35,039 nt of DNA from an uncultured Bacteroides sp. (GTDB lineage: Bacteria > Bacteroidota > Bacteroidia > Bacteroidales > Bacteroidaceae). The notes under the pieces were generated by a model. It was not told the DNA's origin. It was given only the letters and a program-made list of their open reading frames with translations, and did not search any database. The stretch spans positions 1 through 35,039 of the forward strand of contig USQO01000011.1 of assembly GCA_900556845.1 (NCBI GenBank), read 5' to 3'. The position numbers and the translations under genes were made by a program. Shown here in pieces: positions 25,900 through 34,977 of the stretch. How positions within the stretch are numbered: the stretch's first letter is position 1; each line of letters opens with the position of its first letter.

Positions 25900-28800
25900 T
25901 TATTTTTGTATATTAGGAGAATACTGTTCAATTTCAGCTTCCACTTCACTTTCATCAAGGCTATCCCATTCCATCGGTTTAACTTTCTCCTGTAACCATT
26001 GGAATACCACAAACAACACTGGTACAATAAAAATTTGCAGAATCATACCAATCAACATACCACCAATTGTTGAAGCACCTAATGTACGGTTACCATGAGC
26101 CCCTACACCCATAGCCAGCATTAACGGAATCAAACCAACAATCATGGCTAATGAGGTCATCAGAATAGGACGAAGACGGGCGGCAGCTCCCAATACGGCA
26201 GCCCAAGAAATACTCATGCCTTGTTTACGACGATCAAGCGCAAACTCCACAATTAGGATAGCATTTTTTGCTAATAGTCCCATTAACATAATCAAAGCAA
26301 TCTGCATATAAATATCATTTGACATTGATCCCAAAATCATTTTCAATGCAGGAATACTTCCCAAAGCAGCAAACCCATTTACAAAAATAAAACTACCCAT
26401 CAAACCAAATGGAACAGAAAGCAATACAGATAATGGAAGAACATAACTTTCATATTGTGCACTTAACAACAAATAAACGAACACGAAACAGAGTACAAAT
26501 ATAATACCTGTAGAACTACCGCTAGTTTGAGCCTCCTCACGCGCCATACCTCCCAGTTCATAGCCGAAGCCTGTTGGCAAATTTTCTCTTGCCACCTCAG
26601 CTATAGCTTGAAGTGCCTGCCCTGAAGTATAACCAGAGCCTGGAGCCACCATCACTTTAATAGAGGTGTACAAGTTAAAACGACTTATCACGTCAGGGCC
26701 ATATACCTTTTTCATAGTGACGAACTGCGTAATTGGAGCCATTTCACCATTATTTGCGCGTACTTTTATACCGTTTAAAGATTCTAGATTCTTAGTTGCA
26801 TCACGCTCTGCCTGAATCATTACACGATACATTTTACCAAAACGGTTAAAGTTTGATGCATATAAACCACCATAATATCCTTGCATTGTCATTAAAATAT
26901 CACTCGGACTTATACCAGCTTTTTTACAGGCTGCTGCATCAATATCCAATTGGTATTGTGGAAAACTAGGATTAAAAGTAGTCTGCGCACGACTAATTTC
27001 CGGACGTTTTTCCAATGCGGAAATATAATCTTTCACCACATTAAAAAAATGATTCAAGTCTCCACCAGTCTTATCCTGCATATTCAATTCTATATCGCTT
27101 GATGCCGAATACCCAGGAATCATAGGTGGAGCAAAAAATAATACCTGAGCATCCTTGATTACTTTTTGTGCACGCATAAACAACGTAGCTACTACCATAT
27201 CAGAATTCTGCATAGTAGAACGCTCTTCCCAATCTTTCAACTTAATAATAACAGAGCCATAAGAAGGTCCTTGTCCACCGATAAATCCGAAACCAGAAAT
27301 TACAGTACGAGATTCTACAGCCGGATCTGCAGCAATCAAACTATCTACTTTAGCCAATACCTCCATAGCACGTTCTTTTGATGTGCCGGGAGGTAAGGTT
27401 ACAGCACCCATGATAGTACCTGTATCTTCATTTGGAACCATACCTGTCGGAGTAGTATTCATAAAGAATACCAACAACATGATAGAAGCACCTACCAAAC
27501 TAAAAGACAGCCACCTCTTATGAATGAAATACACCACATATTTTTTATAGCGAGACAATATTGATTCATAAGATCGATTAAATGAGTTTTTGAATTTCAA
27601 AGTAGACATACCTATTACCGCTAAGATACTAAGTACAATAAGAACTATACAAATTACAGGGTTCTTACTGAAGCTAAAATAACCTAGTACCATACCCATA
27701 ATTGCTATCACTACGAAAAGAATTACAAGCTTTGGACTCATCATTCTGCCAATAGCCTCACTATAACGACTAATCATCAATTTATATGATGTTTTCATTG
27801 CAACTCCTACCCGTTCTTTCAAGTTAGAATCTTCATCGTGACTTCTATGGGGTTTCAAGAAAATAGCACACAAAGCAGGAGAAAGCGTCAAAGCATTCAA
27901 GGCCGAAAAACCGATAGCAATTGCCATAGTCAAACCAAACTGCCGATAGAATGTACCAGCTGTGCCTCCCATAAAACTTACAGGAACAAACACCGACATC
28001 ATGACTAATGTAATAGAAACGATAGCACTGCCCAACTCACTCATAGCATCAATAGAAGCTTCACGAGATGATCTATATCCCTGATCCAGTTTCGCATGCA
28101 CACCTTCAACCACCACAATCGCATCATCCACCACAATTGCAATCGCAAGCACCATTGCCGAAAGAGTCAATAAATTCAAACTAAATCCTATCAACTTCAA
28201 GACAAAGAATGTAGCAATCAATGCCACAGGAATAGCAATTGCCGGAATCAACGTAGAACGAAAGTCCTGCAAGAATACATATACTACAATAAAAACCAGA
28301 ATAAAGGCCTCAATCAAAGTCTTAATTACTTCATGAATTGAAGCAAACAAAAAATCATTAGCATTCTGCGCAATGTTAATTTTCAAACCTGCAGGTAATG
28401 AAGCCTGTGCTTTTTCCAAAGTAGCTTCAAGTTCCGAAATAGTCTGGGTTGCATTAGTACCAGCCATCTGATAAACAATACCAGTTACAGCCTTGTGACC
28501 GTTTACATTGTTATCAAACGTATAGTCCAAACGCCCCAATTCAACTTTTGCAATATCCCCCAAACGCAGAATTTCACCATTAGGCAATGCCTTGATAACG
28601 ATATTTTCAAATTCTTCACTCTGCTGCAAACGACCCTTATAACGAATTGTATACTGGAACGTCTGATTGCCTTTCTCACCAAACTGCCCCGGAGCTGCTT
28701 CAATATTTTGCTCAGCCAAAGCAGCAGATACATCCGTAGGATTTAATTTATACTGGGCCATCATGTCTGGCTTTAACCAAATACGCATAGAATAATCCTG

Positions 28801-29340
28801 TCCTAACACCATAGCATCACCGACACCACCTACACGCTTAATTTCAGGAATCAAGTTAATATTGGCATAGTTTTCAAGGAATTCAATATTGTATTTATCT
28901 TCTGCATCATATACAGAAAAAACCATCAACATCGAAGTCTGTCTTTTCTGGGTCGTTACGCCCACTTTGGTAACCTCAGCAGGAAGCAAACCTTGTGCCA
29001 TTGACACACGGTTCTGCACGTTTACAGCCGCCATATCAGGGTCAGTACCCTGCTTAAAATAAATATCAATACTGGCAGAACCATTATTAGAGGCAGAAGA
29101 AGAAATATACATCATATTCTCCACACCGTTAATCTGGTCTTCCAATGGAGCAATCACTGAATTCAATACAGTTTGTGCATTGGCTCCAGTATATGTCGCA
29201 CGTACCGAAACGGTAGGAGGTGCAATATCCGGATATTGTGTAATAGGCAGAGTAACCAGACCAATCACACCTAAGATTACCATCAACACAGAAATTACGG
29301 TTGATAATACCGGACGGTTAATAAATTTATCTAGTTTCAT
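25900..29340 (-). CDS. RND multidrug-type efflux pump, HAE1 family, with extra central membrane segment
   Basis: A 1146-residue inner membrane proton antiporter, about 95 longer than E. coli AcrB. It shows the N-terminal MKLDKFINRPVLSTVISVLM, the proton relay Asp405-Asp406 (VVDDAIVVVEG) and Lys1025 (LLAKNAILIVEFAL), and two large periplasmic loops. Between the halves, where AcrB has one amphipathic helix, it has two added hydrophobic stretches (about 537-557 and 561-578) before the TM7-like segment (611-627). The motifs SYKLMISRY (518-526) and SYESILSRY (590-598) lie 72 residues apart and suggest internal duplication. It is 74 bases after the adaptor gene and 5 bases before the channel gene. 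The substrate is unknown. Confidence 0.94.
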   Translation of the reverse strand: MKLDKFINRPVLSTVISVLMVILGVIGLVTLPITQYPDIAPPTVSVRATYTGANAQTVLNSVIAPLEDQINGVENMMYISSSASNNGSASIDIYFKQGTDPDMAAVNVQNRVSMAQGLLPAEVTKVGVTTQKRQTSMLMVFSVYDAEDKYNIEFLENYANINLIPEIKRVGGVGDAMVLGQDYSMRIWLKPDMMAQYKLNPTDVSAALAEQNIEAAPGQFGEKGNQTFQYTIRYKGRLQQSEEFENIVIKALPNGEILRLGDIAKVELGRLDYTFDNNVNGHKAVTGIVYQMAGTNATQTISELEATLEKAQASLPAGLKINIAQNANDFLFASIHEVIKTLIEAFILVFIVVYVFLQDFRSTLIPAIAIPVALIATFFVLKLIGFSLNLLTLSAMVLAIAIVVDDAIVVVEGVHAKLDQGYRSSREASIDAMSELGSAIVSITLVMMSVFVPVSFMGGTAGTFYRQFGLTMAIAIGFSALNALTLSPALCAIFLKPHRSHDEDSNLKERVGVAMKTSYKLMISRYSEAIGRMMSPKLVILFVVIAIMGMVLGYFSFSKNPVICIVLIVLSILAVIGMSTLKFKNSFNRSYESILSRYKKYVVYFIHKRWLSFSLVGASIMLLVFFMNTTPTGMVPNEDTGTIMGAVTLPPGTSKERAMEVLAKVDSLIAADPAVESRTVISGFGFIGGQGPSYGSVIIKLKDWEERSTMQNSDMVVATLFMRAQKVIKDAQVLFFAPPMIPGYSASSDIELNMQDKTGGDLNHFFNVVKDYISALEKRPEISRAQTTFNPSFPQYQLDIDAAACKKAGISPSDILMTMQGYYGGLYASNFNRFGKMYRVMIQAERDATKNLESLNGIKVRANNGEMAPITQFVTMKKVYGPDVISRFNLYTSIKVMVAPGSGYTSGQALQAIAEVARENLPTGFGYELGGMAREEAQTSGSSTGIIFVLCFVFVYLLLSAQYESYVLPLSVLLSVPFGLMGSFIFVNGFAALGSIPALKMILGSMSNDIYMQIALIMLMGLLAKNAILIVEFALDRRKQGMSISWAAVLGAAARLRPILMTSLAMIVGLIPLMLAMGVGAHGNRTLGASTIGGMLIGMILQIFIVPVLFVVFQWLQEKVKPMEWDSLDESEVEAEIEQYSPNIQK

Positions 29341-29414
29341 TTTATCCTTTTAATTATAGTTTTTTATCTAACAACTCGTCAACTCTCTGTTTGTCCACTT
29401 TCCTGTTTTGAATA

Positions 29415-30623
29415 TCAATTAAAAGCTGTAGCAAAATTTCCTTCATGCTGATCTTTCAAAGCTCGCTGAAACTTTGCTTCTTTCTCTGCCGGAGTTATCG
29501 GAGTTATCTTTTGACCATCCTGTAGATTCTGAACACCTTCCACTACAATCTTGTCACCAGATTTCAAACCTCCTGTTACAATATAGTTTTTACCATCATT
29601 CAAATTAGAAATCTGCACCTCGGTATGCTTGATAGTATTATCAGACTGCAATACATATACAAACTTCTTATCCTGAATTTCTTGAGTTGCCGATTGAGGT
29701 ATCAAAATAATATCACTCATTATATAAGGAAAAACCACATTAGCCATCCCCCCACTACGCAGTATATTCTGTCTGTTTGGAAATATAGCACGCATACTTA
29801 CCGAACCTGTTGTCTGGTCAATAACACCACTCACCGCATCAATTTTACCTTTTTCATCATAAAGAGATCCATCAGCCAATTGCAAGCTCACCGCAGGCAT
29901 TTTTTCCAATTGGTCTTTCAATGTACCCTGCTTAGTCATTTCCAGCAACTGCTTTTCAGTCATTGAGAAATATACATACATATCACCAATCTGCGAAACC
30001 GTAGTCAATGGCTCAGCAACAGATGGGCTTACCAAGCTACCTATACGATACGGAAATGTACCAATCACACCATCCGAAGGGCTGGTAACTGTACAAAATC
30101 CCAAATTCTGCTTGGCAGATGTCAAAGCAGCTTCAGCCTGTGCCAAAGCAGCCTTTGCAGAAAGCAGATTGTTTACAGCTGTCTGATATTCAAAATCACT
30201 GATGATTTTCTGCTCATGCAACATTTTTTTATTTGCTTCTGTTGATTTTAAAGTCTCAAGATTTGCCTTGGCTGAAGCCACACTAGCCTGAGCCTGATTG
30301 AAAGCAGCCTGATACTGTGTCGGATCTATCTGGAACAAAGCCTGTCCTTTGCGGACAGTTGCTCCTTCGTCCACATACAGTTTCACAATAAAGCCAGTTA
30401 CCTGAGGACGAATTTCAATATCCTGCAAACCTTTGATAGTAGCAGGGTACTGCATAGTTTGATTACTGGATGCAGGCTGAACTTCCTTTACCGCAAATTC
30501 GTCATCACCCATTTTCATACCGCCCTGACCACCGCCACAAGCAGACAAAACCGATATACCCAAGCAACAAAGAGCAATACGGCTAAATGCACACAATCTG
30601 TTTCTATTAACGCTCATCTTCAT
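29415..30623 (-). CDS. RND efflux periplasmic adaptor (membrane fusion protein lipoprotein)
   Basis: A 402-residue adaptor that links pump and outer membrane channel. It is a lipoprotein (LSAC, Cys29 from the ATG at 30623; an ATG at 30617 is equally possible). Domains run in AcrA order: first half of the lipoyl domain (GFIVKLYVDEGATVRKGQAL), a helical hairpin (about 115-175, QAQASVASAKANLETLKS), the second lipoyl half (GFCTVTSPSDGVIGT, in part), then beta-barrel and membrane-proximal domains (GVIDQTTGSVSMRAIFPNRQ, VEGVQNLQDGQKI). It is the first gene of the efflux operon, with a promoter-like box 73 bases upstream. Confidence 0.94.
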   Translation of the reverse strand: MKMSVNRNRLCAFSRIALCCLGISVLSACGGGQGGMKMGDDEFAVKEVQPASSNQTMQYPATIKGLQDIEIRPQVTGFIVKLYVDEGATVRKGQALFQIDPTQYQAAFNQAQASVASAKANLETLKSTEANKKMLHEQKIISDFEYQTAVNNLLSAKAALAQAEAALTSAKQNLGFCTVTSPSDGVIGTFPYRIGSLVSPSVAEPLTTVSQIGDMYVYFSMTEKQLLEMTKQGTLKDQLEKMPAVSLQLADGSLYDEKGKIDAVSGVIDQTTGSVSMRAIFPNRQNILRSGGMANVVFPYIMSDIILIPQSATQEIQDKKFVYVLQSDNTIKHTEVQISNLNDGKNYIVTGGLKSGDKIVVEGVQNLQDGQKITPITPAEKEAKFQRALKDQHEGNFATAFN

Positions 30624-30695
30624 ATATATATAAATTATAGTTTTTTTTCGGACAACAATCTGAAAACTTTATTACATCCGACAGTTTTTCTCATG

Positions 30696-30703
30696 CAAAG
30701 ATA
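30696..30703 (-). promoter_or_regulatory. -7 box before the efflux operon
   Basis: CAAAGATA on plus reads TATCTTTG on minus, identical to the -7 box of the MBOAT cassette and matching TAnnTTTG. It lies 73 bases before the adaptor start codon. A minus-strand TTTG at 30719-30722 is 15 bases upstream, shorter than the usual -33 spacing. Confidence 0.5.
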
Positions 30704-30770
30704 GTAAAAAACAAAAGTCAAAAATAAATGCATATCACCGTTTAACAAAGAATAACCATTACCTGCTTTA

Positions 30771-30793
30771 GTTGCTAAGTAGCATTTAGCAAC
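30771..30793. promoter_or_regulatory. 23-bp inverted repeat, candidate TetR operator
   Basis: GTTGCTAA at 30771-30778 and its exact inverse TTAGCAAC at 30786-30793 are separated by seven bases (GTAGCAT). Size and symmetry suit a TetR family dimer site. It is about 68 bases upstream of the efflux -7 box and about 126 bases upstream of the malic enzyme -7 box, so it does not overlap either core promoter. There is no T run, which argues against a terminator. Confidence 0.45.
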
Positions 30794-30918
30794 ATGAAAC
30801 TTTTACTTAAGAATACGTATGAATCCACATCCTGTTATCAAACAAAGAGACCAACAAAGAGCAGCTTACACTTTACATATTTTTAATACAGCAAATCTAT
30901 AATATGTAATATTATTGT

Positions 30919-30926
30919 TATTTTTG
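30919..30926 (+). promoter_or_regulatory. -7 box before the malic enzyme gene
   Basis: TATTTTTG matches TAnnTTTG and lies 39 bases before the start codon at 30966. No clear -33 TTTG is seen. Confidence 0.4.
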
Positions 30927-30965
30927 CGACCATAATAAAAAATCAACCTCATAAAAGAAAGCAAT

Positions 30966-33251
30966 ATGGCAAAAATAACAAAAGAAGCCGCTCTGCTGTA
31001 CCACTCAGAAGGCAGACCGGGAAAAATAGAAGTTGTACCTACCAAGCCGTACAGAACTCAGCGCGACTTATCGCTGGCTTATTCACCTGGTGTTGCAGAG
31101 CCTTGTCTGGAAATTCAGAAAAACCCTGAAACAGCATACGATTATACCGATAAAGGAAACTTGGTTGCCGTAATCTCAAATGGAACTGCCGTACTTGGGT
31201 TGGGCGACATAGGTGCCATGAGCGGTAAACCAGTTATGGAGGGAAAGGGGCTGCTTTTCAAAATCTATGCAGGCATTGACGTTTTCGATATTGAAGTCAA
31301 CGAAAAAGACCCTGAAAAATTCATCGAAGCTGTCAAAGCCATAGCTCCCACATTCGGTGGAATTAACTTGGAAGACATCAAAGCTCCCGAATGCTTCGAA
31401 ATAGAAAATCGCCTGAAAGCCGAATTGGACATTCCGGTCATGCATGACGACCAGCATGGTACAGCCATCATTTCAAGCGCAGGATTGCTTAATGCCTTAG
31501 AAGTAGCCGGAAAGAAAATAGAAAATGTTAAAATCGTAGTAAATGGTGCAGGAGCATCAGCCACTTCATGTACAAAACTGTACATTGCCCTGGGAGCCCG
31601 TAAGGAAAACGTCCTTATGCTTGACAGTAAAGGCGTTATCACCAGTGACCGTCCTAACCTGACCGAAAGCAAAAAATTCTTTGCTACAGACCGCCGCGAC
31701 GTACATACACTGGAAGAAGCCATAAAAGGTGCCGACGTATTCCTCGGTCTGTCAAAAGGAAACGTGCTTACTCAGGACATGGTTCGTTCAATGGCCGATC
31801 ATCCTATTGTATTTGCCTTGGCTAACCCTACTCCGGAAATATCATACGAAGATGCAATGGCTTCACGCCCGGATGTACTGATGTCTACAGGACGTTCCGA
31901 CTATCCCAACCAGATTAACAACGTAATTGGTTTCCCATACATCTTCCGTGGTGCTTTGGATACACGCGCAACTGCCATTAACGAAGAAATGAAACTGGCA
32001 GCCGTACATGCTATTGCCGACCTGGCTAAACAGCCTGTACCCGATGTAGTAAACGAAGCCTACCATGTAAACAACCTGAGCTTCGGTCCCGACTATTTCA
32101 TACCGAAACCAGTTGACCCACGCCTCATCACCGAAGTATCTATGGCCGTAGCCAAAGCTGCTATGGAATCGGGAGTTGCGCGTAAGCAAATTACAGATTG
32201 GGAAAGCTACAAGAATCACCTGCGCGAACTGATGGGCCAGGAAAACAAACTTACCCGCCAGCTTTACGAAACTGCACGCCGCAATCCGCAGCGCGTTGTA
32301 TTCGCCGAAGGTTCACACCCCAATATGCTGAAAGCAGCTGTCGAAGCCAAATCCGAAGGTATCTGCAACCCTATCCTGCTGGGCAACGAAGAGCGTATCG
32401 AAAAACTGGCAAAAGAACTGGATCTGAACCTTGAAGGTATTGAAATTGTAAACCTGCGCCACGACCGCGAAGCTGAGCGCCGTCACCGTTACGCCCGCAT
32501 TCTGAGCGAAAAACGTGCCCGTGAAGGTGCCAACTACCAAGAAGCCATTGACAAGATGTTCGAGCGCAACTACTTTGGTATGATGATGGTAGAAACAGGC
32601 GAAGCTGATGCTTTCATCACCGGTTTGTACACTAAATACTCTAATACCATCAAGGTAGCCAAAGAAGTGATTGGCATACAACCTGGCTACAAACACTTCG
32701 GAACCATGCACATTCTGAATTCAAAGAAAGGAACTTATTTCATTGCCGATACACTGATCAACCGTCATCCGGATACAGATACCCTGATTGACATCGCCAA
32801 GCTATCGACCAAAGCCGTACGTTTCTTCAATCAGGATCCTGTCATCGCCATGCTTTCTTATTCTAACTTCGGTTCAGATGCAGAAGGAAGCCCGGCAAAG
32901 GTACACGAAGCCATTGCAACACTCCACAATGAGTTCCCTGAACTTGCCATCGATGGAGAAATGCAAGTTAAATTTGCGCTCGACAATCAGCTCCGCGACG
33001 AGAAATATCCATTTACTCGCCTGAAAGGCAAAGAAGTAAATACGCTGATATTCCCGAACCTGAGCTCTGCCAATGCTACCTATCAGCTTATCCAAAACAT
33101 GAGTGAGACAGAAGTGATTGGCCCTATCCAGATGGGATTAAACAAACCTATCCATTTTACAGACATCGAAAGCTCAGTCCGCGATATTGTCAACATTACC
33201 GCCATTGCATGTATCGATGCTATTGTAGCTAAAAAGATAAAAAACGAATAA
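30966..33251 (+). CDS. maeB: NADP-dependent malic enzyme with phosphotransacetylase-like domain
   Basis: A 761-residue cytoplasmic enzyme that decarboxylates malate to pyruvate while reducing NAD(P), likely NADP as in MaeB. Residues about 1-160 are the malic N-terminal domain (YSPGVAEPCLEI, SNGTAVLGLGDIGAMSGKPV, MHDDQHGTAI). Residues about 165-400 are the Rossmann domain (VVNGAGASATSC, FALANPTPEISYEDA). Residues about 425-761 resemble phosphate acetyltransferase (RVVFAEGSHPNMLKAAVEAK, ADAFITGLYTKYSNTIKVAK, FPNLSSANATYQLIQNM); in MaeB relatives this part binds acetyl-CoA as an allosteric regulator rather than as a catalyst. It supplies pyruvate and NADPH, and is followed by a strong terminator. 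Confidence 0.95.
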   Translation: MAKITKEAALLYHSEGRPGKIEVVPTKPYRTQRDLSLAYSPGVAEPCLEIQKNPETAYDYTDKGNLVAVISNGTAVLGLGDIGAMSGKPVMEGKGLLFKIYAGIDVFDIEVNEKDPEKFIEAVKAIAPTFGGINLEDIKAPECFEIENRLKAELDIPVMHDDQHGTAIISSAGLLNALEVAGKKIENVKIVVNGAGASATSCTKLYIALGARKENVLMLDSKGVITSDRPNLTESKKFFATDRRDVHTLEEAIKGADVFLGLSKGNVLTQDMVRSMADHPIVFALANPTPEISYEDAMASRPDVLMSTGRSDYPNQINNVIGFPYIFRGALDTRATAINEEMKLAAVHAIADLAKQPVPDVVNEAYHVNNLSFGPDYFIPKPVDPRLITEVSMAVAKAAMESGVARKQITDWESYKNHLRELMGQENKLTRQLYETARRNPQRVVFAEGSHPNMLKAAVEAKSEGICNPILLGNEERIEKLAKELDLNLEGIEIVNLRHDREAERRHRYARILSEKRAREGANYQEAIDKMFERNYFGMMMVETGEADAFITGLYTKYSNTIKVAKEVIGIQPGYKHFGTMHILNSKKGTYFIADTLINRHPDTDTLIDIAKLSTKAVRFFNQDPVIAMLSYSNFGSDAEGSPAKVHEAIATLHNEFPELAIDGEMQVKFALDNQLRDEKYPFTRLKGKEVNTLIFPNLSSANATYQLIQNMSETEVIGPIQMGLNKPIHFTDIESSVRDIVNITAIACIDAIVAKKIKNE

Positions 33252-33263
33252 TATAACCCAACC

Positions 33264-33294
33264 AAGGCGCAGCAACATCACGCTGCGCCTTTTT
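33264..33294 (+). terminator. Terminator after the malic enzyme gene
   Basis: AAGGCGCAGC (33264-33273) pairs with GCTGCGCCTT (33282-33291), a GC-rich 10-bp stem with an 8-base loop and a run of five or six T. It lies 12 bases past the stop codon. Confidence 0.9.
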
Positions 33295-33310
33295 CATATA
33301 ACCCAATACT

Positions 33311-33496
33311 ATGCGAAAACCACTCACCTCTACCCAGTGCGTGCTGCTTACCCTAACATGGGTAGCACTCTGCTTCATTGTACTGACTACCACCCCACAC
33401 ATTGATGGTCCATTGATAGTAACCCTCATCATATCGGCAGCACTTGTTTTTATCCCCGTACTAAAAGCAATCAAAAGTAACAAAAAAGACAGGTAA
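33311..33496 (+). CDS. Very small hypothetical membrane protein
   Basis: A 61-residue frame that I do not recognise as a known family. It has two hydrophobic helices (about 9-27, QCVLLTLTWVALCFIVLTT, and 33-52, GPLIVTLIISAALVFIPVLK) and a basic tail (AIKSNKKDR), which fits a hairpin inner membrane protein with both ends in the cytoplasm. It starts 16 bases after the terminator of the malic enzyme gene and lies 146 bases before gdhA. No clear promoter is seen, so expression would depend on read-through. A 95-residue frame on the opposite strand (33229-33516) is less convincing. Confidence 0.5.
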   Translation: MRKPLTSTQCVLLTLTWVALCFIVLTTTPHIDGPLIVTLIISAALVFIPVLKAIKSNKKDR

Positions 33497-33556
33497 AAGA
33501 TACATTTTTGTATCATTTTGATTAAAATGATATTTTTATCGCATTTTTCTTTATAA

Positions 33557-33591
33557 TTTGTTGCATAAATAAATATAAAAATATACTTTTG
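33557..33591 (+). promoter_or_regulatory. Promoter of gdhA
   Basis: TTTG at 33557-33560 (or the adjoining TTG at 33561-33563) and TACTTTTG at 33584-33591 form a -33/-7 pair of the Bacteroides type with a spacer of 20 to 23 bases. It lies 51 bases before the gdhA start codon in a very AT-rich stretch. Confidence 0.6.
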
Positions 33592-33642
33592 TCACAGAAA
33601 CAAACAAAACAATGACATTTAACTCAATAAACAAATAAAACT

Positions 33643-34977
33643 ATGAACGCATCACAAGTACTGGAAGATTTAAAGAGAAGATTCCCCAATGAACCTGAGT
33701 ACCATCAGGCAGTAGAAGAAGTTTTAGGAACAATTGAAGAGGAATACAACAAACACCCTGAATTCGACAAAGCCAACTTGATTGAACGTTTATGTATTCC
33801 AGACCGTGTGTATCAATTCCGTGTGACATGGATGGACGATAAAGGCAATATCCGCACTAACATGGGCTATCGTGTTCAGCACAACAATGCCATTGGCCCT
33901 TACAAAGGCGGTATCCGTTTCCACAGTTCAGTTAATCTGGGTATTTTGAAATTCCTTGCTTTCGAGCAGACTTTCAAAAATGCACTGACAACCCTGCCGA
34001 TGGGTGGTGGTAAAGGTGGTTCCGATTTCTCTCCACGCGGAAAATCAAATGCAGAAGTAATGCGTTTCTGCCAGGCATTCCTGCTCGAGCTATGGCGCCA
34101 TATCGGTCCTGAAACCGATGTTCCGGCCGGTGATATTGGTGTAGGTGGTCGCGAAGTAGGCTTCATGTTCGGTATGTATAAAAAACTCAGCCACGAATTC
34201 TCAGGCGTATTTACCGGAAAGGGACGTGAATTCGGCGGTTCACTTATTCGCCCGGAAGCTACAGGTTACGGTAACATCTATTTCTTACAGGAAATGCTGA
34301 AAACCAGAAATATCGACATCGCAGGAAAGACCTGCCTGGTGTCTGGTTCAGGAAACGTAGCCCAATATACAGTTGAAAAACTTATCCAGTTAGGAGCAAA
34401 AGTAGTTACCATGTCCGATTCAGACGGATACATCTACGATCCGGATGGTATCGACCGTGCTAAACTCGACTACATCATGGAACTGAAGAATCTGTACCGC
34501 GGACGTATCCGTGAATATGCCGAAACTTACGGTTGCAAATATGTAGCAGGAGCTCGCCCATGGAATGAAAAAGCTGATATTGCACTTCCATCTGCTACTC
34601 AGAACGAAATCAACGGTGACGATGCTCGTGCACTGATTGCCAACGGTGTATTTGCCGTATCCGAAGGTGCAAACATGCCTTCTACTCCAGAAGCAATCCG
34701 CGTATTCCAGGAAGCTAAGATCCTGTATGCTCCGGGCAAAGCAGCCAATGCAGGTGGTGTGTCTGTATCAGGTCTTGAAATGACTCAGAACGCTATCAAA
34801 CTGAGCTGGAGTGAAGAAGAAGTAGATGCTAAATTGAAGAGCATCATGAAGAACATTCACGAAGCTTGTGTTCAGTATGGTACAGAACCTGACGGTTATA
34901 TCAACTATGTGAAAGGTGCAAACGTTGCAGGTTTCATGAAAGTTGCTAAAGCAATGATGGCGCAGGGTATTGTATAA
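33643..34977 (+). CDS. gdhA: NADP-specific glutamate dehydrogenase
   Basis: A 444-residue cytoplasmic hexameric enzyme that joins ammonia to 2-oxoglutarate to make glutamate, the main ammonia entry route in gut Bacteroidales. The length and N-terminus fit the small hexameric class (S50-I). Substrate motifs are YRVQHNNAIGPYKGGIRFH, PMGGGKGGSDFSPRGKS (catalytic Lys124) and PAGDIGVGGREVGFMFG (Asp164). The Rossmann half starts at about 200 (TCLVSGSGNVAQYTVEKL) with DSDGYIYDPDG after it; the Ser-Asp-Ser context at the cofactor pocket suits NADP. It has its own promoter and appears monocistronic; the contig ends 62 bases after its stop with no terminator in view. Confidence 0.96.
   Translation: MNASQVLEDLKRRFPNEPEYHQAVEEVLGTIEEEYNKHPEFDKANLIERLCIPDRVYQFRVTWMDDKGNIRTNMGYRVQHNNAIGPYKGGIRFHSSVNLGILKFLAFEQTFKNALTTLPMGGGKGGSDFSPRGKSNAEVMRFCQAFLLELWRHIGPETDVPAGDIGVGGREVGFMFGMYKKLSHEFSGVFTGKGREFGGSLIRPEATGYGNIYFLQEMLKTRNIDIAGKTCLVSGSGNVAQYTVEKLIQLGAKVVTMSDSDGYIYDPDGIDRAKLDYIMELKNLYRGRIREYAETYGCKYVAGARPWNEKADIALPSATQNEINGDDARALIANGVFAVSEGANMPSTPEAIRVFQEAKILYAPGKAANAGGVSVSGLEMTQNAIKLSWSEEEVDAKLKSIMKNIHEACVQYGTEPDGYINYVKGANVAGFMKVAKAMMAQGIV

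Larger units (their letters stand above)
30624..30965. other. Divergent control region between efflux operon and malic enzyme
   Basis: This 342-base AT-rich gap has no convincing gene. It holds a minus-strand -7 box at 30696-30703, a 23-base inverted repeat at 30771-30793 and a plus-strand -7 box at 30919-30926, each listed separately. Both flanking genes must be controlled from here. Confidence 0.6.

Noticed and set aside
33229..33516. A 95-codon minus-strand frame overlapping the small membrane gene
   Set aside because: It runs through the malic enzyme end and its terminator hairpin, which makes it unlikely to be a gene.
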